DNA of 64,000 nucleotides from Lachnospiraceae bacterium (GTDB taxonomy: Bacteria; Bacillota; Clostridia; Lachnospirales; Lachnospiraceae). Positions 43,953 to 53,159 of this stretch are shown here, piece after piece. Position numbers and translations under genes: made by a program. The notes under the pieces were generated by a model. The model did no database searches and was not told where the DNA came from. It worked only from the letters and a program-made list of their open reading frames with translations. The stretch's first letter is position 1. Every line of letters begins with the position of its first letter. Where the stretch lies: the NCBI GenBank assembly GCA_910573755.1, contig CAJTBO010000022.1, positions 18,462 through 82,461 of the forward strand, given 5' to 3'.

Positions 43953-45104
43953 TTAGGTCAAATAAATGTTTTTTAGTTTTTTTGCAGTATATTGTAATTC
44001 GGGATAAACATACGCTTCATCAATTCCCAATGTTCTTAGTTCGTGTAGGATATGTTTTTTAATCTTTTTATCAATAATAATACTGCAAAACTCCTTTTTT
44101 AAAGTATCTGGTTCAATGGGTTGTATTTCGCTGTCAAATGAAAACCGTCTTTTAAAAGGTTCTTTCCATTTGCTAAGAGATTGTTTAAGCAAATTATCTT
44201 TTTCATAGTATTCAACCATTTTTGAAATTGATGAATGAGTAACATAGAAATCTCTTTGATCTGGAAATTTATACATTTTCTTTAACGGCTCTTTTTCTAC
44301 CATTTCAAGAGATATACGGACTTCATCATTCTTCCAATGGTGTTCATAGTCAATTCTACCACCATAAGCCCATAACCCATATCGATCAAATAGACGGTTG
44401 GGAAAAATCATAAAAATAGCATTTTGACGTTGTATTCGCTCATTCCAATATAAAGGACGTGCAACTAAAATACGTGCGTCTTTTTGGCGGTATAAACGAT
44501 GTATGTATTTTTGTGGTAATACTTCCAAATTATCTAAACAAATATCATCTTGCGTAAAATAATTATAAAATCCACAAACCGTTTCTATTATGGGAGTATT
44601 TGAAATATCAATACACGTTCTATGACATACTATTCGTGCGTCATGTTGATTGATTAAATCGCTACAAGCAAAGAACAAAGCAATTAAGGGATTGGTGGTA
44701 AAATCAAGTAATCGTGTTGGCAATTCGTAATGTTGCATTTTAGATAAAATTTCAAAATTGGATTTAAGATTTATAAAGGCTTCCGGGCGTAATGAAAGTA
44801 AGTTTTTCACAAGGTTATATTCTTGCCCGTCGCTCAAATCGTTATAACGTCCTAAAGAGGGTAAGAGTTTCCAGTTTTTGTCTGCCATTCCTCGATAAAT
44901 AATTTCGCCATTTACAAAATCTTCTGCCTTAACTTGACTTAAAATATTGACAATTTCCAAATATTCTGCAACATTTTTTATTTTAAAGGTTAAATGAGGA
45001 TATTCAGAATTGGTATATTCATCAGTAACAATTTTTCGCTTGTCAAGTTCTTTAAAGGATTTTCTAATCTTTATGTCAGTAACAAAACTATTATCAATAC
45101 TCAT
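43953..45104 (-). CDS. FRG domain-containing cargo protein
   Basis: A 383-residue soluble protein. The FRG domain (PF08867) is visible at about residues 70-260: IIYRGMADKNWKLLPSLGRY, FEILSKMQHYELPTRLLDFTTNPLIALFFAC and RIQRQNAIFMIFPN. FRG proteins are common in defence islands and near toxin genes, and their fold is thought to be related to ADP-ribosyltransferases, but the activity is not established. The gene is A+T rich and follows the backbone gene cluster with a 90-base gap. GGGAGG precedes the ATG. The C-terminal 110 residues are unassigned. Confidence 0.85.
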   Translation of the reverse strand: MSIDNSFVTDIKIRKSFKELDKRKIVTDEYTNSEYPHLTFKIKNVAEYLEIVNILSQVKAEDFVNGEIIYRGMADKNWKLLPSLGRYNDLSDGQEYNLVKNLLSLRPEAFINLKSNFEILSKMQHYELPTRLLDFTTNPLIALFFACSDLINQHDARIVCHRTCIDISNTPIIETVCGFYNYFTQDDICLDNLEVLPQKYIHRLYRQKDARILVARPLYWNERIQRQNAIFMIFPNRLFDRYGLWAYGGRIDYEHHWKNDEVRISLEMVEKEPLKKMYKFPDQRDFYVTHSSISKMVEYYEKDNLLKQSLSKWKEPFKRRFSFDSEIQPIEPDTLKKEFCSIIIDKKIKKHILHELRTLGIDEAYVYPELQYTAKKLKNIYLT

Positions 45105-45194
45105 TTTATCCCTCCCGATATATAATAGATATTTATTTTATCATATTTATTATCGGAAAACCATACGAACCAAAGTATGGAATGGGACAATATT

Positions 45195-45383
45195 TTAAAA
45201 CTTTTGTGTATCAGATTGCAACCGTTTGATACAATATCCGATACAAGGGGCTAGCCCCTTGTTATAAGGGCAGCCAACGCAAGCCGGGGAGTGGGGGACG
45301 GGCGGCGTGTCGTCCCCATGCCGCCCGTGTCCCGGTTTCTGTGTCATCATCTTTTCAAAAGGGCTGTCTGTAAACCACGTCAT
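45195..45383 (-). CDS. Small Cys-rich conjugative-element protein
   Basis: A 62-residue protein with a HGDDTPPVPHSPACVGCPYNKGLAPCIGYC motif holding four cysteines in CxxC and CxxxC pairs, possibly a metal site. Its ATG overlaps the stop of the CD1107-type gene (ATGA), which implies coupled translation. It is the last gene of the transfer block before the FRG-domain insertion. Function unknown. Confidence 0.65.
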   Translation of the reverse strand: MTWFTDSPFEKMMTQKPGHGRHGDDTPPVPHSPACVGCPYNKGLAPCIGYCIKRLQSDTQKF

Positions 45384-46189
45384 ACGCTGTCCCCCGTATC
45401 TTCCTCAAACTCTGTTTCCCCGGTGTCTGCGTCCGTTTCGGTGTCCTCCGTATTGTCCCCGGTGTCGTCTGTGCCGTCCCCGTAACCGTCATAATCGGTT
45501 TCGTCCTCATAGTCCGTATCTTCCTCGTCCTCGTCAAAGTCAAAGTCGGAAAAATCGGGGCTGCCTTTTACGGTTTCCTTTGGCTTGATGTACTTGAAAT
45601 AATAGAACGCCCCGCCGCCTGCAAAGAGTGTCAGCAGAAAGAGCAGGAGCAGGCTTTTTGTGCCTTTGCTGTCCTTTGGCTGCTCCGGCTCGGCTTCGGT
45701 TTCCGGCTCGGTTTCTTTCTCTGCGCCGATACAGGAATTGCGGTTGTTAAGGCATACCGGGCAGCTTTCGTTGACCGCCCCGGCTTCGCATTTTTCCTTG
45801 CAGGTGCAGGTCTGCGGCATTACCGTTGTTTCTTCCTTTTCCCCGTCCGGGGTGAGTGCCATAAGGTCGGCTTCGTCTACCATGTTGAGGAAATGCACGG
45901 TGTTTTCCCCCTCGGCGGCACGGTCGATAAGGATATAAAAATAATTCCCGTTCTTGGTGGTTACTGTGATAAGCTGCTTGTTTTCTCCCCAAATATCATC
46001 TACAAGGGTTGCATTGCCCTCCGGGGTCAGCGGGTCGCTTGGGTTTATGGTTTCCTCCGGCTCTGGTGCGGGCGTTTCAATTACTTCGTATTCCTCCCCA
46101 CCGCCTGCGTAGGCGGTCATGGAAAAGCCGCCCGTAAGGATAAGGGCGGCGGCAAGTGCTAAAAAGGTATGTAAGATTTTTTTACTCAT
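45380..46189 (-). CDS. CD1107 family (DUF4366) surface protein of the transfer block
   Basis: A 269-residue protein: signal peptide (MSKKILHTFLALAAALILTG ... AYAGG), an extracellular domain with a Cys-rich patch (QTCTCKEKCEAGAVNESCPVC), one membrane helix (SLLLLFLLTLFAGGGAFYYF, about 195-214) and a highly acidic cytoplasmic tail (DFDFDEDEEDTDYEDETDYD). The CD1107 family is part of Tn1549/CTn transfer regions and probably a membrane-anchored piece of the secretion channel. ATG 46189 overlaps the stop of the upstream gene by 8 bases. Confidence 0.85.
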   Translation of the reverse strand: MSKKILHTFLALAAALILTGGFSMTAYAGGGEEYEVIETPAPEPEETINPSDPLTPEGNATLVDDIWGENKQLITVTTKNGNYFYILIDRAAEGENTVHFLNMVDEADLMALTPDGEKEETTVMPQTCTCKEKCEAGAVNESCPVCLNNRNSCIGAEKETEPETEAEPEQPKDSKGTKSLLLLFLLTLFAGGGAFYYFKYIKPKETVKGSPDFSDFDFDEDEEDTDYEDETDYDGYGDGTDDTGDNTEDTETDADTGETEFEEDTGDSV

Positions 46190-46442
46190 TCTCGGTGTCC
46201 TCCTGTCTTGAAAAAAGGCTGCTGTTTGCGGTTGTTGTGGTGGCTGCGGCATTGTCCGGCTTGCCCTGTAAAAAGGTGGAAAGCTCTGCCGGGGTCATGC
46301 GTAACGCCCGCACCATTTGTACGATTTGCAGGTTTTCAACTTCGGTTTTCTGTGCTTCCAGTTCCCGTAGCCTGCCCTGCTGTTTGGAGATTGTTTCTTT
46401 TGTTTTCTCAATCTCCGCAACGATACGTTCCAGTTTCATCAT
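46182..46442 (-). CDS. DUF4315 family coiled-coil protein
   Basis: An 86-residue protein with a heptad-rich N-terminal half (MMKLERIVAEIEKTKETISKQQGRLRELEAQKTEVEN), matching DUF4315 of Gram-positive conjugative elements. ATG 46442 follows AGGAGGAAAATTTTTT. It overlaps the CD1107-type gene and follows the NlpC/P60 gene by 26 bases. Exact role unknown. Confidence 0.8.
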   Translation of the reverse strand: MMKLERIVAEIEKTKETISKQQGRLRELEAQKTEVENLQIVQMVRALRMTPAELSTFLQGKPDNAAATTTTANSSLFSRQEDTENE

Positions 46443-46468
46443 AAAAAATTTTCCTCCTGTTATTTTTG

Positions 46469-48436
46469 TCATGGTAAACGCCCGTAGGCGTAGAAGTGTG
46501 ACTGCCAATACGGGGTATTGACGGAAGCGTAGGAAATTGGGTTGCCGCAATGTATCATCATGCCGTTGCCCGCATATATCCCTACATGGCTGACTGCCGA
46601 ACCGCTGTCATAAGTCCCCGTGAAAAAGATAATGTCCCCCGGCTTGGCTTCGCTTGGAGCTATGGGCGTTGTGTAATTGAAAATGCCCTGCGCCGTTGTC
46701 CTGCCTACACTCCCTGCGCCGGAATGGTTGATTACCCAACACACAAAGCCCGAACAGTCAAAGGAAGTGGACGGGGAGCTGCCGCCCCATACATAGGGGT
46801 AGCCTAAGTATTTTTCCGCTTCCGCAATCATGGCGGCAAAGCGTTCATCAGAAAGGGCTTCCGGCGGTATCTCATAGTCCGTGTACTGCCCGCCGCCGCC
46901 CGGCGTGGTTGCGTAGTCCTCCCCGAACACGTCCGGCTTGTTGCCTTTGGTTTCCATGTAAATGTCAAACATTTCTTTCTGCTCCGGGGTCAAGAGTTCC
47001 CCGGCAAGGGTTTCAATGTTTTTATTGGTTAATGTCACATGGAGAATGTAATAGTCGTAGGGGACTTCCTCGGTGGTGGTTTCCCCGGTTTCCGGGTCGG
47101 TGGTGGTTTCCGTGCGGTAGCGTGTCTGTATTTCTTCCCGCAGGGTAAGGGTGTACTGCTTTTCAAACAATGCCTGCAATTCTGCCTGTGCTTCCTGCCT
47201 TGTGTAGTCGTAGAGCTTGGCGGTAAGGTAGGACGCAAGGGCAAAGGGGTCATGCCCGATCTCGTCAAGGTGGTACTGGTATTCGTCATAATCGGGATAA
47301 TCGGTTTCTATGTCTGCGATTTCCTCCCGCAAGTCCTTTTCCAGTTCCTTGTAATCGGCTTCCACTTCCCGGATTGCTTCGTCCTCGGCGGTGTAGGAAG
47401 TGCCAACGATAGAGGAAACGCCGCCCTGTATGATAGCGGCGCAGGAAGATAGCCCGGTAAATATCATCACGATTAAAAGCAGGAACACGCCCACGGTCAG
47501 TATGCCTTTCCAGTGGCGGGCGATAAAGTCCGTTGTCTTTTTCGTGGCTTCCCCTGCCTTTCCTGCGGCTTTCCCGGTTTTCTTTGCGGCTTTTCCCGCC
47601 GATTTCCCGGCATTGCGTAAATCTTTTGCGTACTGCCTTTTTATCTGCTGTTTCTGGTGGAAGCGGGAGAGGGGATTGCCTGCAAGCTCCGGGTTCTCTT
47701 TCAGTGTCTTGTGGTATAGATAATTGGTGTCTGCTTTCATGGAAGCGGCTTCTGCTTTGGCGGCTGCACGGTAGGGTTTGAGCTTGTGGCTTCGGTAGCC
47801 CTCTTTCAGTTTCCGTCCTGCGTAGCCGCCCGCCTTTTCCGCAAGTTTCTCCGTCTTGTGTGCGCCCTCAACGCCGGAATTTTCTTTCTCCACCTCGCCC
47901 ACTTTCCCATGCACATAATTCTTGATTTCCCTTATGGGTCTGTCTGCCGGGTTGTGGTGCAGCTTCCCGTTTAGCGGCTTGTCGGTCTTTTCAAAGTACA
48001 GGCGGGTCTTTGCCCGCCCGGTGGCTTCGTCAAATTCCCTTGCGGCTTTTATGCGTTTCTGCTTGGGTATCTTTTCCCTTGCCGCTTCCAGTCTGTCAGC
48101 GGCTTTCTCGGACTTTTTTACATACTTTGCAAGCTCCGGGTCGCTGCGCTCCGCTTCGGAAAATTGCAGGCGGGAAGCCTGTTTCCCTGTGGCTTCCTGC
48201 GCCTGCTTTGCTTCCTTTTTTGCCTTTCTGCGGCGTTTCTTTGCCCTGTGACGCTGCCTTTCGGTGGCGGCACGGTCAAAGGCTTTCCCGGTCACGTTTT
48301 CCGCTGTATCGCCGGAAAAATCGTCTGTTTCCCTCTGGCTTTTCCGGGTCTGTTCCTCGGTTGCCTTGTTGATTTCCACAACGCCGTCACGGGTCATTTT
48401 CTGCGTGGTCTTTGCCTTTGCCTTAAACTCCTGCAA
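46469..48436 (-). CDS. CD1108 family NlpC/P60 cell-wall hydrolase of the secretion system
   Basis: A 655-residue protein. Residues 1-310 are basic, helical and cytoplasmic (ERQRHRAKKRRRKAKKEAKQ); one membrane helix lies at about 316-337 (GILTVGVFLLLIVMIFTGL); the extracellular end holds an NlpC/P60 peptidase with Cys (FDCSGFVCWV), His (VSHVGIYAG) and His/Asn (MIHCGN). It should cut peptidoglycan to let the transfer channel through, the VirB1/Tn916 Orf14 role. GGAGGTAACAGACC precedes the start. Confidence 0.9.
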   Translation of the reverse strand: MQEFKAKAKTTQKMTRDGVVEINKATEEQTRKSQRETDDFSGDTAENVTGKAFDRAATERQRHRAKKRRRKAKKEAKQAQEATGKQASRLQFSEAERSDPELAKYVKKSEKAADRLEAAREKIPKQKRIKAAREFDEATGRAKTRLYFEKTDKPLNGKLHHNPADRPIREIKNYVHGKVGEVEKENSGVEGAHKTEKLAEKAGGYAGRKLKEGYRSHKLKPYRAAAKAEAASMKADTNYLYHKTLKENPELAGNPLSRFHQKQQIKRQYAKDLRNAGKSAGKAAKKTGKAAGKAGEATKKTTDFIARHWKGILTVGVFLLLIVMIFTGLSSCAAIIQGGVSSIVGTSYTAEDEAIREVEADYKELEKDLREEIADIETDYPDYDEYQYHLDEIGHDPFALASYLTAKLYDYTRQEAQAELQALFEKQYTLTLREEIQTRYRTETTTDPETGETTTEEVPYDYYILHVTLTNKNIETLAGELLTPEQKEMFDIYMETKGNKPDVFGEDYATTPGGGGQYTDYEIPPEALSDERFAAMIAEAEKYLGYPYVWGGSSPSTSFDCSGFVCWVINHSGAGSVGRTTAQGIFNYTTPIAPSEAKPGDIIFFTGTYDSGSAVSHVGIYAGNGMMIHCGNPISYASVNTPYWQSHFYAYGRLP

Positions 48437-48442
48437 GGTCTG

Positions 48443-49243
48443 TTACCTCCTTTCTGCCTGCCCGTATTTCTGCGGGTTGTAGCGGCATATATCCCGGTTG
48501 AAGCGGGGCTGCGCTATCTGCGTATACTGCCTTTGCCCGGTGCGGACGGCAAAATATAAATCTTTGTCTTTGGGTCGGGGTAAGCCCGTGTACTGCGGGT
48601 AGCTGTTCAAGATGTTTTTTGCTTCCACGGTCAGCGGGTAGATATAGCGGAACATACGCCCGTTTATCTTCTCAATCCCCTTTGCGGCGCAAAAGTCATA
48701 GGTCAGCCAACATTTCTTTTTTACGCCCTCTAGGGCGGCGTTCTCGGCTAAGAGCTGCCCGGCACTCCGGGGGTGTATCTTCTCCCCGGTTGCGCTGTCC
48801 CGGTAAACGCTCGTTGTGAAATGCCCTAAGTAGCGGAAATTTGACGCTTGGTACATATAGCCGCATTTCCCCATAATGCCGTCTGCAAGTGTGTAAAGGA
48901 AAAGGCAGCCCGTGTTGTCCCGTACCCAACGTGTGAGTGCGGAGAGCGCAAGGCTGCCAAAATACCCGGTGTGGTTCTTTTCCGGGAGGAAGCACATTTT
49001 TCCGATTTCCACATAGGACGCTGTTGTAAGGTCATGCGCCGGGAAAATCTTCCTTATCGTCTGTAAGGGCTGCGTCCCCCAACCTAACAGGGCAACGCCG
49101 GAAAGCTGCCCGCCCTCAAAAAAACCTAAATAGTATTTGTTCAGACGGGGCAGCACCTTTGAATAATGGTATCTGCGGATAAACGCAACCGCTGTGTCCG
49201 GGTCAATCTTCTGTACGGTCACGGCTGCTTTTTTATGTCCCAT
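48443..49243 (-). CDS. Mom-like DNA modification protein (GNAT fold)
   Basis: A 266-residue protein resembling the phage Mu Mom family, which modifies adenine in DNA (methylcarbamoylation) and thereby blocks restriction. Seen are RRYHYSKVLPRLNKYYLGFFEGG near residue 22, the Cys/Leu-rich core TTASYVEIGKMCFLPEKNHTGYFGSLALSAL and GKCGYMYQASNFRYLG. ATG 49243 is within the end of the VirB4 gene (11-base overlap). Members of this family are regular parts of Tn1549-like elements. Enzymatic activity is inferred from family. Confidence 0.75.
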   Translation of the reverse strand: MGHKKAAVTVQKIDPDTAVAFIRRYHYSKVLPRLNKYYLGFFEGGQLSGVALLGWGTQPLQTIRKIFPAHDLTTASYVEIGKMCFLPEKNHTGYFGSLALSALTRWVRDNTGCLFLYTLADGIMGKCGYMYQASNFRYLGHFTTSVYRDSATGEKIHPRSAGQLLAENAALEGVKKKCWLTYDFCAAKGIEKINGRMFRYIYPLTVEAKNILNSYPQYTGLPRPKDKDLYFAVRTGQRQYTQIAQPRFNRDICRYNPQKYGQAERR

Positions 49244-51662
49244 TGGCAAGTTCCTCCGGGCGTGTCGTCATTATGCGGTAAAGCTCCGTGTCTGTCGGGA
49301 AGCGGTCTACAAAGGGCAGGATCACATTCCCGTAGAAGATAAGCCCCTGCCCGGCTTCGGAGTGGGTCACATAGGAAAGCTGCTTATTGGATATGCCTAA
49401 CTGTTTCGCCAAAATCTGCCTGTCGCCGCCCGCTTGGTTCAGCATATAGATAAAGTCGGAGTTCTCAAAGATATTTTCGATTTCCCGGCTTGCAAGCAAA
49501 TCTTTGACGTTCTGCGTTATGCCTGTCGGTATGCCGCCCCATTTCCTGAAACGCTTCCAAATCTCCACGGAATAAGCGGCTGTCTGTTCCTCCTTTAACA
49601 GCAGGTGAAATTCATCACAATAAAACCATGTGTTAGCGTGGAGTTCCCTGTTCTCGGTCACACGCCCCCAGACTTGGTCTTGTATGATAAGCATACCTAA
49701 CTTTTTGAGCTGCTTTCCCAATTCTTTTATGTCAAAACAGACAAGGCGGTTATGTATGTCTATGTTGGTGCGGTGGTTGAACACGTTAAGGCTTCCATGC
49801 ACATACAGTTCCAGTGCGGCGGCTACCCGTGCGGCTTCCGCTTCCGGCTGTTTCTTTAGTGCGTTGTATAAATCTTCCAAAATCGGCATTTTGGACGGTT
49901 CGGGGTCTGCAAGGTATTCCCGGTAGACTTCCCGCACGGCTCTGTCAATGACGGTCTTTTCGATAGGCTCTAAGCCGCTTTTGCCGCCAACGACAAGCTC
50001 GCAGAGGGAAAGGATAAAATCGCTCTTTAACGACAAGGGGCTTTCGTCCTCGGAATAATTGAGGTTCAAGTCCATAGGGTTCACAAAGTCCCTGCTTGTG
50101 GGGGAGATTTTCACTACCTGCCCGCCTAAACGGTTGACAAGCGGCGCATACTCGGCTTCCGGGTCGCATATCAAGATACAGTCCTTTTTGTTTGCCACAA
50201 GGAATACGTTAGTGATCTCACGCTTGGCAGAAAAGCTCTTGCCGCTTCCCGGCGTTCCCAAAATCAAGCCGTTAGGGTTTTTGAGCTTCTTCCTGTCCGC
50301 AAGTATCATGTTGCTTGAAAGTGCGTTCAAGCCGTAGTAGAGGGCTTCCCCGTTCTGGAAAAGCTCCTGCGTGGTAAACGGCACGAAAATAGCCGTGCTG
50401 CTTGTCGTAAGCCCCCGCTGTATGGGAATGTCATTCAGTCCCAAAGGCAGGGACGACACAAGCCCGGCTTCCTGCTGATAGTCAAGGCGCACAAGGGAAC
50501 AGTTGGCTTTCTGTGCCACGCCCGCCGTCTGGAATATCTGGTTTTCAAGCTGCTGCCTGTTGTCCGCAAGGTTTACAACAAGGAACGTGAGTAAAAACAT
50601 TCGCTCGTTGCGGCTCTGCAAGTCCCGTAACAGGTCTTTAGCGTCCCCGCCGTAGGTGGCAAGGTCAGACGGTATAATATCCATGTCGTAGCCGCTGCGT
50701 ACTGCCTTTTTCTGCTCGGCTATCTTCATTGCGTCAAGGTCGGTAATCTTGCGCTTTACCGTCTTTATGGCTTCGCTCTGGTCGATACTGCGGATATGCA
50801 GGTTGACTAACAAATGCCCCTCCACGTTCAAGAGGTCGGCAAGCAGGCGGTCATTGAGTTCCGGCGCAAGTATCTGTAAGAACGATACCGCCCCGGTCTT
50901 GTCCCCCATGCCGAACATTCGCCCGTTCTTAAATGCGAATGAGGGCGGTGCGATAAAGTCCTTTGTGGAAAGCCCGGACGGTACAAGCCATTTCCAGTTG
51001 AACAAAAAACGCCTGTCCCCGTCCGGGTGGAAAATGCCGTGCAGCACTTCAAGGCGTTCTTTCCCGTCAAGGGGCTTGTTTGCCGCCCCTAAGACTTTGA
51101 GGTGGTTCAATATGTCCGTTTCCAGTCTGGAGAGCCGTGATTTTGCGTTTTTAAGGCTGTCGGCTTCCAGTGTGAATGTAAGGTACTTTTTCTTGATAAG
51201 CCCGTTGTTGCCCTTTGCAAGCTGATTTTGGAGCATGGCGGCGTATTCCTCCCGCACATCATCAAAACCGTCCTGCTGCGGCGGTATGGCGATACTCTTT
51301 GCAAAGTCCCCCTCCCCGGCGACACGGTTTATAAAGGTAAGCTGCAAGCCCACGGAGCTGTCAAGTGAGTTGTAGAAGTCGCAGAGGGCTTCAAAGGTTG
51401 CGGTCTTGTCGTCCGGCTGTGCAAGCTGATAGTTGATGTCGGAAAACTCAATGCTCTTGGAGAAAAGGCTGTCCTTTACCCGGCATATCCCGTCCGGGTA
51501 CATGGTTTCATACGGGATTGTCTGCTGTGCGGTGTGCTTTTTCCCGTCCCCCTTTGCCTGCTGCATGAGGGCGGCTATCTCTTTTTTCTCTGCCCGTGAG
51601 AGCTTTATTTTCTCTTTTGCCTGCTGTTTTTGCGGTCTGTCTTTGATAGCTTTTTTTTGCAA
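49233..51662 (-). CDS. VirB4/TraE-type conjugation ATPase
   Basis: An 809-residue type IV secretion ATPase. Walker A is LILGTPGSGKSFSAKRE (about residue 470); Walker B region NTWFYCDEFHLLLKEEQTA; later RKWGGIPTGITQNVKDLL as in VirB4 proteins. It energises substrate transfer at the inner face of the membrane. The start is TTG 51662 with GGGAGG 9 bases upstream, which gives a 155-base overlap with the PrgI-like gene in another frame. A later start would shorten the overlap but lose the ribosome site. Confidence 0.93.
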   Translation of the reverse strand: MQKKAIKDRPQKQQAKEKIKLSRAEKKEIAALMQQAKGDGKKHTAQQTIPYETMYPDGICRVKDSLFSKSIEFSDINYQLAQPDDKTATFEALCDFYNSLDSSVGLQLTFINRVAGEGDFAKSIAIPPQQDGFDDVREEYAAMLQNQLAKGNNGLIKKKYLTFTLEADSLKNAKSRLSRLETDILNHLKVLGAANKPLDGKERLEVLHGIFHPDGDRRFLFNWKWLVPSGLSTKDFIAPPSFAFKNGRMFGMGDKTGAVSFLQILAPELNDRLLADLLNVEGHLLVNLHIRSIDQSEAIKTVKRKITDLDAMKIAEQKKAVRSGYDMDIIPSDLATYGGDAKDLLRDLQSRNERMFLLTFLVVNLADNRQQLENQIFQTAGVAQKANCSLVRLDYQQEAGLVSSLPLGLNDIPIQRGLTTSSTAIFVPFTTQELFQNGEALYYGLNALSSNMILADRKKLKNPNGLILGTPGSGKSFSAKREITNVFLVANKKDCILICDPEAEYAPLVNRLGGQVVKISPTSRDFVNPMDLNLNYSEDESPLSLKSDFILSLCELVVGGKSGLEPIEKTVIDRAVREVYREYLADPEPSKMPILEDLYNALKKQPEAEAARVAAALELYVHGSLNVFNHRTNIDIHNRLVCFDIKELGKQLKKLGMLIIQDQVWGRVTENRELHANTWFYCDEFHLLLKEEQTAAYSVEIWKRFRKWGGIPTGITQNVKDLLASREIENIFENSDFIYMLNQAGGDRQILAKQLGISNKQLSYVTHSEAGQGLIFYGNVILPFVDRFPTDTELYRIMTTRPEELANGT

Positions 51663-52014
51663 TGGCTGTTACCTCCCTGTTAAGTTTCCGCTGTTTTTCC
51701 AAAACGGCGTAATAGTTTTGTGTCTTATAGGGTCGTTCCTTTGGCGTGAGGAAAAACACCTTGATGATGTTGCCTAAAATGGTTTCAAGGGGCTGCCCGT
51801 GCTTCTCATACATGGCAAGCATGAAAAAGGGCAGCATGACAAGCACCATGATAAAGGTCGCTGCGCTCTGTGGTACGCTGTCCTTTATGAGAAAGAAAAG
51901 CGGAACGCCCACAACCGCCGCCGCACCAAAACACACAAGCTGCCGCTTGGTAAGGTTCAGCGCAACCTTGCTCTTTACTTTTGTTAGGTCTTTGGGTACT
52001 GTGACGTATGCCAT
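51508..52014 (-). CDS. PrgI family type IV secretion protein
   Basis: A 168-residue protein: MAYVTVPKDLTKVKSKVALNLTKRQ, two close membrane helices (about 28-75), the family segment PLETILGNIIKVFFLTPKERPYKTQN, then a basic tail. PrgI-like (VirB3-type) proteins sit beside VirB4. Its last 50 residues, very Lys/Arg rich, are read from the same DNA as the start of the VirB4 gene. AAAGGAGGTC precedes the ATG. Confidence 0.85.
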   Translation of the reverse strand: MAYVTVPKDLTKVKSKVALNLTKRQLVCFGAAAVVGVPLFFLIKDSVPQSAATFIMVLVMLPFFMLAMYEKHGQPLETILGNIIKVFFLTPKERPYKTQNYYAVLEKQRKLNREVTAIAKKSYQRQTAKTAGKRENKALTGREKRDSRPHAAGKGGREKAHRTADNPV

Positions 52015-52055
52015 AAAAGACCTCCTTTCTTGGCATGAAAAAGCCCGTCCGGGGC

Positions 52056-52925
52056 TTAGTGTGCGTGGAAAATGCTCTTTGCAATGCTTCCCGTCTTAAA
52101 GAGGGAAAAGCAGAGTATCACGGTATAGGCGGCTATGCTGAAAATGGCACTGTGCAGGTTCGCCGCTATTGTCATCTGGTTCACAAGCACGGCGTAAATG
52201 CCGACACATACCATGATGAAAAAGCCCTGTACGCCCAATGCGAACAAGCCTTTTAGGTAGTTGTTCCCAATGCTTCCCCATTCCCGGTTTGTCATGGTCG
52301 CAAAGGGGATAGGTGCAACGGAGCAGGTCAGATATATCTCTATCATTCTGCCGTAAAGGATAACCGTAATCAGCACGGACATTATCTTCATGCACATACT
52401 GACAAGGGCGGTTTCCATTACAAGCAGGAGAAGTTCGGGGACTTCCAGTGTTTCCATTGTGGCGGTCATGGTGTCAAGCGTGGCGGCAACGTCAATGGCG
52501 GTGTTGGTGTTTATCACGCCCGCCGCATTGTTCACTAAATGCTGCCCCACGTCAAAGACTGCCATAGTAATGTCAAAGACGTGTGTAACAAGATAGACGG
52601 CTACCCACGCCTTGAACACATATTTGAAAAACATGAACGTGTCTATGTCATGCAGGCTGTTCTTGTCCGTAATCATGCCGATCAGCTCCACGCATAGGAC
52701 ATAAGTAATGACAATCCCCGCTATGGGGAGAATGACGGTCTGTGAAAGGTTCTGTACCATGCTGAAAATGCCGCCATTCCACCCCTGCGGGGTCTGCCCT
52801 ACCTGTGTTGCTATCGTGCCTACTTTGTCGTTCACGTCCCCGAACATATTTGACAGGTTTCCGTTAATCGCACCGATTAAGAGTTCCTTTAGCCATTCGT
52901 TAATGGCTTCAAATATGCTCTCCAT
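52056..52925 (-). CDS. VirB6/TrbL-like channel protein
   Basis: A 289-residue protein with about six membrane helices (for example VILPIAGIVITYVLCVELIG and FFIMVCVGIYAVLV) and an amphipathic N terminus (MESIFEAINEWLKELLIGAI). This is the CD0411-like/TrbL channel component of Tn1549-type secretion systems. It lies between the Maff2 and PrgI genes, as is standard. GGGAGGACAGAGCCT precedes the ATG. Confidence 0.88.
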   Translation of the reverse strand: MESIFEAINEWLKELLIGAINGNLSNMFGDVNDKVGTIATQVGQTPQGWNGGIFSMVQNLSQTVILPIAGIVITYVLCVELIGMITDKNSLHDIDTFMFFKYVFKAWVAVYLVTHVFDITMAVFDVGQHLVNNAAGVINTNTAIDVAATLDTMTATMETLEVPELLLLVMETALVSMCMKIMSVLITVILYGRMIEIYLTCSVAPIPFATMTNREWGSIGNNYLKGLFALGVQGFFIMVCVGIYAVLVNQMTIAANLHSAIFSIAAYTVILCFSLFKTGSIAKSIFHAH

Positions 52926-52946
52926 AGGCTCTGTCCTCCCGGAATA

Positions 52947-53159
52947 TTAAAACAAGCCGGAAAGCAGCGGGATTAAGGTCGTGCCGATAAGCGCAACGCC
53001 GCCGCCTGCCATAAGCTGTTTCATGCCCTGTGATTTTGCGCCGGGGTTGTCGTTGCCGTAGCCCTCTAAGAGATTGATAACGCCCCATACGCCCAAACCT
53101 GCGCCCAATGCGATAACAAGTGTCTGCAAAACGCCTACTGCTGATTGAAAAAATGCCAT
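52947..53159 (-). CDS. Maff2 family small membrane protein
   Basis: A 70-residue protein with two hydrophobic helices (VLQTLVIALGAGLGVWGVINLL and LMAGGGVALIGTTLIPLL) linked by EGYGNDNPGAKSQGMK, the Maff2 pattern. It may be a pilin-like VirB2-type subunit of the channel. ATG 53159 (GTGAGGACTTT upstream) is used; a longer upstream frame has no family support. Confidence 0.85.
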   Translation of the reverse strand: MAFFQSAVGVLQTLVIALGAGLGVWGVINLLEGYGNDNPGAKSQGMKQLMAGGGVALIGTTLIPLLSGLF

